From NCBI GenBank assembly GCA_025642065.1, contig JAODUP010000224.1:468501-532500 (forward strand): a stretch of 64,000 nt of DNA, read 5' to 3'. Below are positions 1-12,390 of this stretch, in pieces; the stretch's first letter is position 1, and each line of letters opens with the position of its first letter. The position numbers were made by a program, and so were the translations under genes. The stretch comes from Paralvinella palmiformis (lineage: Eukaryota > Annelida > Polychaeta > Terebellida > Alvinellidae). Under the pieces are notes generated by a model. It had not been told where the DNA came from. It saw only the letters and a program-made list of their open reading frames with translations, and searched no databases.

Positions 1-1
1 G

Positions 2-464
2 GTACTAATTTCTCTATCTCTAACATGTTAACATAAACATTGTTAATATTCCATGTATATTCTGTGTTCTCAGCTGGGCAGGCCTATATTGCATGGTCTA
101 TATTATTGAGGTATAGACTTTAAATGAACTTACAATTTTTTAAGTTAATATACGTATATGTAAATGCATATAAACATACTTTCATCATGTCAGTTTATCA
201 TAATCCATAAATATTTATTTATTTGGATATATACATATAATGATATATACAGCTATTATAATGCAACCATAACACAATTCACCATATATTCATCATGTTG
301 TTTATCATATATTAACTAAAAAAATTATAAGTTCATTTAAAGTCTACACCTCAATAATATAAACCATGCAATATAGACCCGCCCAGCTGAGAACAAAGAA
401 TATACATGGAATATTAACAATGTTTATGTTTGCGTTAACATGTTAGAGATAGAGAAATGAGTAC
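2..464. mobile_element. Inverted-repeat MITE (foldback element)
   Basis: The two ends are near-identical inverted arms of roughly 155-160 bases (about 2-161 and 306-464) around a 145-base AT-rich centre. Both arms share blocks such as TTCTCTATCTCTAACATG, ATTCCATGTATATTCT and TATTATTGAGGT in inverted order. The right arm carries one 6-base insertion relative to the left, plus scattered substitutions. No coding capacity is visible, so this looks like a non-autonomous DNA transposon. GTAC sits at both outer ends and is its own complement, so it may be terminal sequence or a target duplication. The left flank lies outside the window, so the duplication and hence the superfamily cannot be decided. 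Confidence 0.85.
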
Positions 465-1364
465 TTTCATACAATAAGCGGCATCAAATCTCTTGTGCCA
501 CGGGTTCATCTACAGTTACAATCAGTCATTTGTTATCAAATGGATAGAATAACCAAAATTGCTTCCAGCTCTAAACAACCACTACTACAAAAATATGACA
601 TTTTGTCCATGATCTGGACAAAATGGAACTGTTTAAAGTTAGACAGAATATACCCAGAGATATAATAGACACATGCATCGACTACTGTAACAGATAACTC
701 AAAAAATCATCTATCACATGCAACACCAGTAAATCTGTATCCAATAGATTGGCCTGTTTACATGGCATCTCATCATCCTATAACTTCAAGGAGTGAAACA
801 GAACATGCATTTAAGTTATAAATATGAGAAGTATACCAATTAAAGCACATGAGCTGAACATTCAAGTACTAATTTAGGTGCTGGTAATCCTTTTTTGTAT
901 TAAGATATGAAATGGGCTGACAAAATTTCATGGGTTTGATACCTTAATGTTTCTTATTTAATTAATTTTATAATACCAATTTTCACCATTAATATTTATA
1001 AATATTAATTACCATCGCAGCTGGCCCTGTCTCCTGTATAGGTCTCCTATCTGTTAATACCTTCCTCTTTGATTTCAGTAGATGCATGAGGTGGATTTGG
1101 TACATCAAAAATAGTTGGAATAGCATTCTAGATAAGTTTATCTCTTGTCTGGTTCATGAATTCCGTTTCAGTGAAGTGTATATCATACACACTACAATTA
1201 GTATTCAAGTAATTTAAATCTTTCCTCATCATATATTTGCCTAACAACAATTAATAACCCATCTTTTACTTCTGTCAATAGAAAAAATAACAAAATGAAA
1301 GTTTCTACCACTAGTTGAGGTATTTAATAATTAATTTCATAACATTTAAATTATAAATAGAAGT

Positions 1365-1402
<38 letters not shown>

Positions 1403-2510
1403 ATAAGCTTACGTTTAAAAATAAATATGGATGCAGAATTTTAGAAGTCCAATTATATTATTAACAATAACAAAGTGAATTAAATGGTATTTGTCGTTAC
1501 ACAGAAGCAGTTGGATCCATGGAGCTCTCCCATGTGTGGGCTAAACAGGGATGTTTCGCCCTCGGTGTGTCTTTTTAGCCATTTTTATATAATTTGTGGG
1601 GTGTTGTTGTTTTGGGTCGGGTTTTGATGGCACATTTTATATGTTTAATAAAGATGATATGGAATACGTAACACTGGTAAAACAAGGCCACGTGGAGTGT
1701 TAGGGGTCTTTGTTTGGCAAATATGTCGTCGCTTTCCGAAGACTCTCGATTGAGGTTTCGGCCATGTGATATATCTCTGATTGAAATTGATTTTAATACA
1801 TAACACTGACATTTTGACTAATTATCATTAATTTGGGAAACTTTTTCCTGTCACGTACAATCAAACGTAAATGATCCGGTACGGAACTAATAGGAGAAAA
1901 CGTGGATCACGAAAATTGGCGGATTCTCCAACTTTGATCTATACATGTTGTCTAAGGTCTTGTCTTGTGGGTGTTAAAGATTATTTGTAAAAAGAAGTGC
2001 AGTGGAATCGCTGAGTCAAACTTTATTGCCATGCAATCGATGTTTGGTTTGTAGCGTTCACATGACTAAAGGATAATCCACAGGGTTGAACATAAAGACC
2101 ATTGCTAAACCACGTGATTGACTGTGTATCTAGCTGGGGCATCTCCATGGCCAAGCTGGTAGTGTGGTTGGCCATCAATTTCCGACACGTGAGTTCAAAT
2201 CTATTTCTAATGGACGTTTCATCTTCAAATTTTCTTCAATCAGCTTAAATGCGTGAAGATAGCTGTAAAACAGCCGTATTAATGTTTACTATGTTGTCTC
2301 CTAACTTGGCCATTATTAAAATGAATCCCGTCATTGATGATCCGCTTACACCAACATTAGTTTACTTTCTTACCACTGAGGGCAGTTGAGAAGTAAATGT
2401 TTTGCCGATGTGCCCCACATAAATTCCTACAACACGTAGGTTCTTTTCGTGGTTTTCACGTGATGTAACAGATACAGGATTGTTTGTTTACACCATCATG
2501 TTGTGCGTGG
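465..2510. other. Intergenic DNA, no gene seen
   Basis: AT-rich sequence without open frames that resemble known proteins. It holds an (AT)n microsatellite at about 1367-1400. Nothing else could be supported. Confidence 0.6.
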
Positions 2511-3330
2511 ATCACCTCTATGGCTTAGTGGGTAAGAGCGTGGGAATTTCTTACTCGTGGATATGCTGTGCGGGAGGTCAGAGGTTCGAATCCCGACCGT
2601 GGCACTATGATAAAGGGAAATTTTCATCCAACCACTAGCACACTTTTATTTTAGCCGGGACACGGATATAACACTTTTAGTTATTGTTGTTGTGTCTACG
2701 GTACGTTTGGCTGACGGACGTGTTTACAACGATCCACCCTATGATTGGGGTAAGTATATATACATATGTGTATGTGTGTGTGTGTAGTGAGCTCCGGTGG
2801 CCTAGCGGTTAAGCACCCGGCACTTGGTACCAACGGTCGCAGGTTCGAACACCGTAAAAGGTCGAAACTTTTCCAGGGATTAATTTCTCGGCTCACTACA
2901 TCGTGGGTGGCTGACCAAGTTAAATGGCGCTGCCGTCTCCACTGAATTATTTAAAATAAAGGGGGACGTTAAAAACCCCCTGAGGACGTAAAACACTCTG
3001 GCAGTGACCACCCTCAGGGTATTTCGGCTCCATCTTTCCGTACTGCCCTGTGAGTGGTGGGGGAGGAGGTTTCTCAACCACTCCAACATAGAGGCTGTGC
3101 TGATTAAGCGACAGCCTGGGGATTCTCCCCGAACAACAAAACCAAACCACTAGCAGGCAACTGGTAAGGTTTTCTCCGCCGAATATGCCATATATTGTAA
3201 ATTATAAATTTATTTAAAATCAGTCCCCTTAGTGAAGCATTAAATTACAGACCATATGCGTCTCCCTCATTTATTTGAGGTAGCCAAGCCACGTAAAATA
3301 ACTGCCATTTCGGCCATTTTTATTAACCCG
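2511..3330 (+). mobile_element. tRNA-derived SINE, family A, split by a later insertion
   Basis: The tRNA-like head has an A box at 2521 (TGGCTTAGTGGGTAAGAGCG) and a B box at 2583 (GGTTCGAATCC). The body resumes at 3156 and ends near 3330 with the family 3' block ACTGCCATTTCGGCCATTTTT (here at 3301-3320). The same head plus body occurs uninterrupted at 10735-11022, and on the - strand at 44720-44905, which shows that 2641-3144 is a later insertion. RNA polymerase III would initiate from the internal boxes. Confidence 0.8.
2641..3144 (+). mobile_element. SINE family B inside SINE A, with target-site duplication
   Basis: This 504-base insertion is flanked by an 11-base direct repeat, AACCACTAGCA, at 2630-2640 and 3145-3155. 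The SINE itself starts near 2786. Its A box is TGGCCTAGCGG at 2798 and its B box GGTTCGAACAC at 2842. About 145 bases of unexplained sequence precede the head inside the duplication. The 3' end contains two short hairpins: AGGCTGT/ACAGCCT at 3092-3117, and GGGGA-TTC-TCCCC at 3118-3130. It closes with an A-rich tail, AACAACAAAACC. The same tail recurs at 14126-14178. Confidence 0.8.
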
Positions 3331-3423
3331 ATATACTGATGGCCGGTTCATGTTGGAATGGGTTTATCATCAATTGCCACAATAATATATCAGATATCCC
3401 ATGTAGGAAAAGATTGTATATAT

Positions 3424-4713
3424 TTATAGGTCCAATTTCTTTGCAACGTCGGACCAAGTTGTTTTGGGCACGATCGCCATATAAACCTGGGTATCATCTG
3501 CATAACAGTGGTAAAACAAATTATGTCGGCTACATATCGCACCAATTGGTTTTGAATACAAACAGTACTTACGTGGTCCAAGTACAGATCCTTGTGGCAC
3601 CCCAAAATTCGGGCACTTACCTTCTGATGTCGTCATTCCTATGGCAACACACTGAGATCTGTCACTCAGATAAGATTTGATCCAGGAGAGGGCACTTCCG
3701 GTTACTCCAAACGAGTGCTCAAGGCGCATTTGAAGGATCTTGTGATCTATGACATCGAAATCAGCAGATAAGTCAAGCAGAACTAATGCCGCCATACACT
3801 TCCTATCTAAAGCTTCAGCAATGTCATGATGGACCTTCAGGAGCGAGGTCTCTGTAAAGTGACCGGTACGGTAAGCTGACTGAAGATTATCATGCAATCT
3901 GCGACTACTCAAATGGGTCTCCAACCGCTTAGCAACCAGCTTCTCCAGGATCTTCGACAAGAAAGTCAGATTAGACACTGGGCGGTATTTTTTCAATTCC
4001 TCTTTATCCAGATTTGGCTTCTTCAGCAGTGATCTAATATTGGCCTTTTTGAAAGAAAGCAGAACCTTGGATTCCACAAGTGATTTGTTTATAATAGCCG
4101 TAATCAAAGGCAGTAGGTATTCCAGCACTTCTTTCAACAGGTATGTAGGTAATGGGTCTAGTTCATAAGATTTTGAGGGAGACTTAATGATAATATCATG
4201 TACCTCGTCTTGAGTGGCAGGCGCAAGTTTTGTCAGAGGCTGTCCTTCAAATTTGATATCAGCGCTCATCACAACAGCGTCGCTTATTGGAGATTTGTGA
4301 TTATCAATGTTATCTCTAATGGTTGTAATTTTCCTCCTGAAGAAATCACTAAACTTGTTGGCCATGTGCTCATCAGGTGAACAACTTGGCAGAATGATTT
4401 CTCCTTTATGTCCCATCAAATTCTTAGTGATTCTGAACAGACATTTTTGACTGTTCCCACATTCCGCTATCTTGTCTGAATAATAAGTCCTCTTGGATCT
4501 CATGAGAAGCTTTCCTACTTCACGACATCTTTCTTTGAATAGCTGATGATGGATCTCCAGCTTTGTTTTCCGCCACAGTCGTTCAGCTTTCCGACGATTG
4601 TGTTTTCCTTCTCGAAGTTCTTCAGTAAATACGCGTGACACAATAAAAACAAATCTAACATACAGAAGAATAATAATACTAAATTTAATACTATACACTA
4701 CTTGTATGTACAT
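3424..4713 (-). pseudogene. CR1/L2-like non-LTR retrotransposon reverse transcriptase remnant
   Basis: An open frame of 429 codons reads on the - strand. Residues from about 40 to 110 resemble the linker upstream of the RT domain in Jockey-superfamily LINEs. The RT domain follows with YRPVSNLTFLSKILEKLV (RT motif 2 region), VLLDLSADFDVIDH (motif A), GVPQGSVLGP (motif B) and YADD (the catalytic pair). The copy is truncated: the frame stops shortly after YADDTQVY, the thumb and C-terminus are missing, no endonuclease is seen, and the first 20 or so residues look non-native. The final 3' sequence abuts SINE A. The CR1/L2 assignment rests on motif style and not on a tree. An inactive copy is the simplest reading. 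Confidence 0.85.
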
Positions 4714-5044
4714 TTAAAAAAAGGTATGCTTTGAGCATTGATTTAAAACTGCTGACGGTTTGTGATTCTCTAATTGATGATGGTAAAGTGTTCTACATTC
4801 TATGGGTATATGACACGCGTATTAGTTTGTTGTACAATTAGTAAGTCGGGATCAGAAGAACGCAATGAGCGTTAAGGTGTATATTGTACCAGGAGATAAC
4901 GAATAATCAGGGAGTATCCGGAGTTAGTGGATCCCGACGAGTATTCGATGTTTAGAAAGGTAACCATGCGGTGGCAAGATATCTTTGGATGGATGTATTC
5001 ATGTAGATCAACAGAAATGTCATGTATCCAATTGACAAATGTGT
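4714..5044. other. Intergenic DNA, no gene seen
   Basis: No protein or repeat that I recognise. It may include the degraded 5' part of the adjacent reverse transcriptase element. Confidence 0.4.
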
Positions 5045-5045
5045 A

Positions 5046-5166
5046 TGATGATTGTTTTTTTACGGCAAAAGATGAAACAACCTTCAGATATACCCACGCC
5101 GAAATTCGAACACGGGTGGTAGTGATCTGTGGTCCAACACCCTACCCCTAGCCCAGGAGGCGCCCC
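5046..5166 (-). mobile_element. SINE family C, internally deleted
   Basis: Reading the - strand, the copy starts with GGGGCGCCTCCTGGGC and has the B-box region GTTCGAATTTCGGCGTGGG and the body word ATATCTGAAGG. It then jumps to the 3' end that other copies carry (GTAAA then ATCATCATAC-like). The middle of the body, between the GTTTCATCTTTG and GCCGTAAAA words, is deleted relative to the copies at 20713 and 54967. Confidence 0.7.
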
Positions 5167-8010
5167 TCATAAAAACAAGCTTAAGAGCTGCTGAATATCC
5201 TAGAGCATCGCCAGCCTATTAGTAAATCTAACACCCTGTATTGAGATATTGTGTCGGTAAGTTTGAGCAAATCGCCAGGTTGTCTTTATGTAAGTGACGT
5301 GTTACCTATAGTTAGTTCATTGTCTTTTATATGTTTGCCGTATTTATTTAATATATTAAAGAATCATTTTATTATCCAAAATATTAGCTTTTGAAATCTA
5401 TATTATTTAAAAGTGAAATATTTCAGTTCCCGAGTCATTAATCAACAAGACGGACTTCTCTTTTCATACTGTTCCAGTTGTTTGTTGCTGTTTTTATACC
5501 TTCTTAAATACTTTTCCGTGAGATGTCCTACCAATCTTCCCATAAGTCCCCCCCCCACCCCCATCTCTCATGGGCTAGCCGATCAATCTTTCCGTGTGGT
5601 GGATCTCAGAACAGGATCCAACCCGATGTTAACTCGGAAAGAATTCTCAGCTACGTGAGTGCGTGAGTGAATGAGAAACTGAGTGAGTGTTTTGTTTAAT
5701 CTCCGCATTGGTCACATTCAAAACATAAGAACGACAAAAGGCTACTCCCTGGGATAATGGCATGGTCAAACCAAATCGTATTTATTTGTAGAAAAAGCAT
5801 ACCACAGACACACATAAAATTGAGTCCAATCCTACGTCCCTGACGAACTGGAGCTCTCTAAGACTGGATTATCCTATTCTTTAACAGATATATAAAACTC
5901 AAAACATCTAATTTGCTAAATATTAATGTCATTCGAAAAAAACGATAAAAAAATTCCAGAACTCTCTTAATGTTAATCCAATACAGTTCAAAGTATTCTA
6001 TCGAAGGCATCTAATGGTCAGTTCGCAACTCAGTGACCTCATAAGGAGTTTCATAATACGAAATATTATAGCAGCAACAGAAGGTCGACTCCATAATACA
6101 GTACTATGCGTGATAATATATCAACTAAGCCACTTTAAGGAAAGGCAGACATTATACAACGCATGCACTTTTTGCCTTCTTTGGTTTCAGACGAAAAGGA
6201 CAGATGACGTGGCTTTTTAAATAGATGCCGATTTCATGTTGTTTAATTGTTTCAAAAAATGGTGTGATATTTTTAATGTGTTCATGAAATAAGTAATGTC
6301 ATCGAATTTGCAATCCAGTTAACTATATTTGATAACAATAAAAAAAACCTTCGGTACATCACAGCTGATGGAAAATACATACTCACCGATTAATCAACGC
6401 AAAATTGGATATAGGTATATATTGTCAGATACTAAATACTGATAGTTGTATAGGAAGTTTTACCTGTCAAAATGACGCAATAGAGCTGGAATGTAAATGT
6501 ATCACCAGAAGAAAATCTTCTCTGAGTTTTAAATATTTGCTGTCTGGCTGATGGGTCGGTTGGGAAAAATAACTAACACTAATTATTTGCCATTGATAAC
6601 ATATATATGTTATGTACCAGCGAACGTCCAAATTTATAGGCTGTAGTATTCCACGGTGGTCTTGTCAAGTGATTACTTGGCGATATTATTGAAAATGTAT
6701 CAATGGTAAATGTTGCTAGTATGTAAAGAGCTTTAATACAATGATATCGCTCGGTTATGTTTTAAGACGCACAATACATTACGGCGCAATACCGAATCAA
6801 ACACTCGCTGGAATATGGATTATTATGTGCCGTGTACAACAACAAAATAACCAGTGTGGGAGAGACGTGGGAGATAAAAAGCTTATGGATATCATACGGA
6901 TAATGAAATATTAAATGCATTATTCGACACAGACCATTTTATGTCGTGCATCGAATCCTTACAATTGAAAAGTTGAGAAAATATCAGCCATAACTTGAAA
7001 TAGTAGCGAATGAACACTACTAATTGCCACAATAAACAGTGTACTGACACAAATAAAGTCACGCCGGCATATTTAAGAAGGAAGAATTATTAAAAACATC
7101 CCAGTACCAGACAAACTATATTAATTTTTCCCATGTTAAAGATATTTTTGAGTTTGGAATTTTGTTATTGTCCTGTAATAAATGTGGAATAAAAGTAGTG
7201 AGATGAACAAGATAGAGGAACTGGGACATTACATATAATGTGAGGAATATAAAAGAGATATATATGTATCCGTAAATGAACCTAATGAAGCCCTCACAAT
7301 ATGGATATAACGCAGTTTACAGACTGATCGAAATGCTGATTAACTGTTTTAATATAATTTTGGTGTATTTAAATCACGTACGGTGCACTTCATCGATTAG
7401 TTTTTCCATCAAATAATAATAAACAGTTGAAACATTTATAAAAATTATTTTAAAAATATCAAGAACATTTGTGTATGTAAATCCTACCACACTCAATAAC
7501 TTCACTGGTCCAATTTAATTTATCTGCTAATCTTTGCAATTGTTTGCGTCATGTTTGTTTTTCAGATCTGAATGACTGCAATTCCTGCAAGAAGTCAACA
7601 ACTTTGCTATTTGGCAACCTGATACTGAGTGATAGTTATGTTTATAGTATTGATTTCAATGCTAAGAAGTAACAGCTAGTGGGACTTATCACTTTAGTCC
7701 AGGATATCGAAAACCCCAAGCTTCTGAGTTATGCAATTAAGGTGTTTTTACCCTGCCACAATAAACGATATTGCCACAATATTACAGAGTCACTACAGAT
7801 CAATCAAAACAAAATCGAGATATGTCATTAAATGATAACCTCTTCATTCCATACACCGTTTAGAAGTGTAAATATGACAATCTGTGAAATATGGAAGGGA
7901 CTTTTAATTGTTGTTCGTCATCATCATCAACCCATCATCTACATTGTATGTTACATCAGTATCACCTGTAAACTGTCATTTTATTTCAGACATATATGTG
8001 GTATTGGGAT

Positions 8011-8013
<3 letters not shown>
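5167..8013. other. Intergenic AT-rich DNA, no gene seen
   Basis: No homology could be recognised. A short GAGTGAGTG-type repeat at about 5658-5690 resembles tails common in molluscan SINEs. A long (AT)n microsatellite runs from about 8016 to 8070. Confidence 0.5.
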
Positions 8014-8074
<61 letters not shown>

Positions 8075-8426
8075 AGATTTTAAATCAACCTTATAACAAT
8101 AAGATAGCTGTATGTATAGCTGTAAAGCATCTGTAACGTTCTAATAATATACCCTGACATTTGCATCTGAATAATCACGTAGAACAATCGTAAGATTTTT
8201 CAATTGCATATTTCTGGTTTGACACTGATAGCAACATGACCACCAATACTGATTTCTAAGCGCAACAAGGCATTTATCTTATCATTATTTTTGCATTGAA
8301 ACAGCTTTAATATTTTTTGTATCAACCGGAATTTTAACACACACACAAACACACAGCAATACCTAAACCAGTTTGAATACCATCCAATATAAACCATTTA
8401 TCAAGATCAACTTTTAATTCTATCTT

Positions 8427-8675
8427 CTATTGTAATATATTTAGATTATACAATGTGATCTTATTTAACATTTCGTGACACACCGACACGTTTTTTAGAA
8501 TGAGAAGGGTATATATGCTATTGAGGGTGTTCAGATCCAGGATGAGGAGATTTACACTTGTTGCGTGTTGAAATCTACAGTTTGTGCCATAGGTACATTT
8601 TCTATCATCAATGCACATATAACGTACATGTGTATGTAGCTTTTGGCATGCTTTGATATTTTTGCTAACTAACAC
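8427..8675 (-). other. Possible CCCH zinc-finger exon or remnant
   Basis: An 82-codon open frame contains CIDDRKCTYGTNCRFQH, spaced C-x5-C-x5-C-x3-H, close to the CCCH zinc-finger pattern (usually C-x7/8-C-x5-C-x3-H). Flanking residues (YMC before, ATSVNLLILD after) are the kind seen in CCCH proteins of the PARP12/ZC3HAV1 type, but no second finger or neighbouring exon is visible. It may be a chance frame, a lone exon of an otherwise unseen gene, or a decayed copy. Confidence 0.2.
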
Positions 8676-10152
8676 GTCTTTTCTTTCCCATTGTTAGAGT
8701 AAATTTTATTGACACTCTTTTCCTGTCTAGGTATCAAGTATCCACTCATTGTATGAAGCACATCACAGTCCATTTAGGAAATTGTATGTGGCCTGTGTTC
8801 GCCTATATTCCTGGTCACACAATATTACTGAGGACGGCACACACCTCTGAAACAATGAAGTGATGATATTTTACAGTATTGAGAAAATACTGGGATGTTC
8901 TCCCTCTAAACTCAATGCGGGAACTGACTGCCTCTATTGCATTTCATTTGCATTTTGAGTTTTTTTATGGATTGAAGTCACCTCTGATTACGTAGCATCA
9001 TCCGGAGAGTCTGTTATGCCATTATAGCTGGTGGCCACAGTTCTTGCAGTGATTTATCCATATACGACATTCTAAACTACGGTGGTTCCTGGAGTAATAC
9101 TACAAATAGCTATAATACGAACCAATCATTCCAGCTATTGCCCCTATCCCAGTTGCTTAATTTTGAGTACTGGTATATATTCTACTGTCATTACATTTAA
9201 AACGCCTATGTCTGAAAATCCTTTGTCGGCTAACAATATCTTTGTGGTGTAATTTAACTCATTTTCCGTCAAATATTCCACATTTGTTTGACCACTTTCT
9301 TGAAAAGCCTTTTTTTTGTGGGGGGGGGGCTTAATTTAATTAAATTTGAACGATACATAGTGTCATTGCAGACCGACCTACTTCATTCAGTGAATCTAGG
9401 TCTACGCTGACAACACCGTGGATGCAGATATAAGGATGCTACATTTCAGGATCATTAATATCAGTGAACGGGCGGACTTCAGAAGTTGTTTCAGCCTATG
9501 ACTGCATGACCACTGGGACACCTACACCAACAGATACCTAAAATGCATGCATAAAGCAAACACCGCCAAAAAACGTGTACTGATATCTAAAACGATAATC
9601 GTTGTTTATAATTTACCTCTGTTCAATTCGTCTTTGAAGACAATAACAAAAATATTCAAACTACACACAATTCTGACACTCATTTACAGGTCGAACCATC
9701 ATTCTGTTTGATTTGAACTCTGCTACCAGTTTTTGTCTGAGTCCGATTAGCTATAACTCAAAAAAACGCTCTTCCTTCGGTATTTATATTATGATACGTG
9801 ATAAATGGAATCGTCACAGTTCCTCTGTGGTCGAGTAATTAAGGCGAGTTTTGTTTCCAGCTAAATAACTCTATCGAATATATTTATTTGGAATTATTCC
9901 TCGTCGGGAACCATTATAAATTATAAACAAAATGTTTTCTGTTCTTAACCACTAAGTTTATATCATTCTAGTTCAGGCCGTTAATATATTTTTTTAAATG
10001 TCTATTATCACCCAATGCTGATTATTTTAAATAGTTGAGTCAATAATTAATGTGAATATTATAGGCTTACGTTTGAATTGAAATATTTTCTTGTGTTAAC
10101 TTTTATGTTTAGATTCACATATATTTTATATAATGGGAAATAATAATCCGTG

Positions 10153-10190
<38 letters not shown>

Positions 10191-10734
10191 CGCCCTATAG
10201 CTATCCAGTTAGATAGCTGCTCTAATTAAGGCACTTTATTGTATTATTATTATTCATGACTCAGACCAGTTAATTTCAATCCAGCACTCATATCAACTCT
10301 CAATGGAGCATACAACACATGCTACCATTATAGGAGCAATTAAAGCGTTACTCAAATACATAACGATCGTATCCTATTGATATGTTTTCAACATTCTATA
10401 GGTGTTTGCTTTCATTAAAATTATGTGTAATGAATGTTGGAATAAACGAATTGAAGCGTGGTATTTAGCTGAAATTTTGGTGATGTTCTCATTTTACTGA
10501 ACCTACATTTCTCTATAGGCCTACATGCATATTCTACGGTAAATATTTAAGACATTTAATTGTTAAATGTAACAAATGAAGTTACGGCTACATAGGTCCT
10601 CCAGCTTCCACAATTTCATAAGAGAGAGAGAGAGAGAGAGAGAGAGTTCTCTAACATGGCATTCCATTGGTAGCTCTATATAGACACTATTCAAGTGTTT
10701 GACGAAAAATAACATATGACTGACTGTATGATCG
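8676..10734. other. Intergenic AT-rich DNA with microsatellites
   Basis: No gene seen. It contains (AT)n at about 10158-10188 and (GA)n at about 10621-10646. Confidence 0.5.
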
Positions 10735-11022
10735 TCTCTATATGGCTTAGTAAGTAAGTGCTACGGACTTTCGTACCCACGATCATGCCGTGCAGGAGGT
10801 TGGAGGAATCCCGACCGTGGCACTATAGTAGGAACAGTTTTTCAACCAACCAGGCAACTATAGCTGGCAAGGCTTTCTCCGCCAAATATTCCATATATTC
10901 TAAATTCCAAATTTACTTAGAATTAGTCACCGTGGTGAAGCAGTAAATTACAGACCACGTGTGTCTCCTTCAGTTTAGGCACCCATATAAGTCGCGTTAA
11001 ATAACTGCCATTTCGGTCATTA
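10735..11022 (+). mobile_element. SINE family A, near full length
   Basis: The head has an A-box region TGGCTTAGTAAGTAAG at 10743 and the conserved AATCCCGACCGTGGCACTAT downstream of a damaged B box (GGTTGGAGGAATCC instead of GGTTCGAATCC). The body matches the 3156-3330 segment, including GGCAACT, CTTTCTCCGCC, AATTACAGACCA and the end ACTGCCATTTCGG. The damaged B box suggests it can no longer be transcribed by polymerase III. Confidence 0.8.
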
Positions 11023-11335
11023 TTATCGTGTCAAATCTATTTGTAGACGAGAGAAGATCCGAATTGTTACTGAATCCACCATGACCTTATAACCGGTCAC
11101 CACAGCATGTAGATGTCGCTTCTGAATTATCTAAAGAGATTTTTGCTACAGGAGCAATAGATCATAAGATCTCGATTCATAATCGATATTTTTGAGATGT
11201 TAGTCATGCTGTCTTGACCGGTATACGGCTATGGTGTGTGTGTGTGTGTGCGTGTGTGTGTGTCTGGGGGGGGGGCGTTTAATTCGGTTCTTTCCTCGTC
11301 GACGAATATACTGTGTGTGGTGAATAGTATTCCCT

Positions 11336-11435
11336 ACCGGAAGTTTTCTGCATACTAGTTTACGCTTCGTTTTAGTTACATACGTAACTTTGAATTTTTA
11401 TTGGAAAATCGAACGTCATCCGTAAAGGAAACATG
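11336..11435 (+). promoter_or_regulatory. SNRPB: Candidate SNRPB promoter and start exon
   Basis: The first recognisable SNRPB exon begins in phase 0 with AFGKSSKM, so only an initiator Met encoded by an upstream exon is missing. At 11433-11435 an ATG is followed directly by GTAATA, a usable splice donor. About 90 bases upstream, at 11336-11344, is ACCGGAAGT, a perfect ETS/GABP core of the type found at housekeeping promoters. The intervening stretch has more CpGs than its surroundings. The implied protein start is MAFGKSSKM, against MTVGKSSKM in human SmB. This is inference, because other ATG-GT words exist upstream. Confidence 0.4.
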
Positions 11436-12206
11436 GTAATATTCTTATATATAGTATATTCCTGTACCTTTCCTTTCTGACAAATTGGCTATGTTAAATT
11501 TTTGTAATGAATTATAATGAATGTATTCTTATAACAAATTTACATCGCGTCTTGACGATTTGCCGGCTTATGGAAAATGCATACAGTAACAGTGTTTAAG
11601 TTTTATAAGCGGATTAATTTAACTGATCCTATCTTATTACATAACTGTTTTTTAAATGTGTGTTGAATATCGAACATGGTAGATTTACACACTTGCCATA
11701 TGATCAGAATATTGCTTGATATACGTGAGCGATATTATGAGGGCTAGCTATCAGGTATTATAATATTAATGGTAATAAAGATAATGATGTAAGTCTACGA
11801 GAGAAATACGTTTGACAGAAAATTAATCTGTCCTGATCTATTAATTTTTTGTCACAAGTATTTCTCTTGTTTCCATAAATAATATTTTCAGAGTGCTCAT
11901 TTTCCAATATTTTAAATATTCATATTGGATGTTGTTAGGGTAATTAATATTTCAAGTCCTGCATATCTTATTCGAAGTGGTTATGTATCTGAGCATTAGA
12001 ACCCTGTACCTGACCGTTCTAGGTCCGACCACTCGCATTCGCCAATTATTCCTCATTGGCTATTACTTTCGCTCAAATATGGTCACCAAACACGTATTAG
12101 TTACATCTGGGTTGAAAGTAGAAGATGCTTTTCATAGTTTTCAAGGGGTACAAGTGAAAAATCAAAGAAATAGAAGTTAGAACGGCTGTGTGGCTTTACA
12201 AATAAT

Positions 12207-12390
12207 CAGGGTTCCCACGTGTTATAGAAAACTTGGAAAATAACAAATTCATTTCCCAGGTACTGGAAATGTCCTTGAATTTTACAAAATCTCCTGGAAA
12301 AATTGCTGCCTTATATCCACTTAAAACAAAAGCAACCTGACTAAATAGTTTACCTGTACAAATAATATTTCCTTGACTGTGGGAACCATG
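12207..12390. mobile_element. hAT-like MITE
   Basis: The left end reads CAGGGTTCCCACGTG. The right end, on the other strand, reads CATGGTTCCCACAGTC, giving imperfect terminal inverted repeats that start with the CAGGG typical of hAT elements. The 184-base interior has no coding capacity. The 8-base flanks (CAAATAAT and AAATACTG) are only weakly similar, so the duplication is decayed or the ends are slightly misplaced. Confidence 0.6.

Noticed and set aside
2515..2610. Genuine tRNA gene at the SINE A head
   Set aside because: A and B boxes are present, but acceptor and anticodon arms do not pair and the sequence continues into the SINE body.
3339..3680. 113-codon + frame
   Set aside because: Antisense to the reverse transcriptase remnant.
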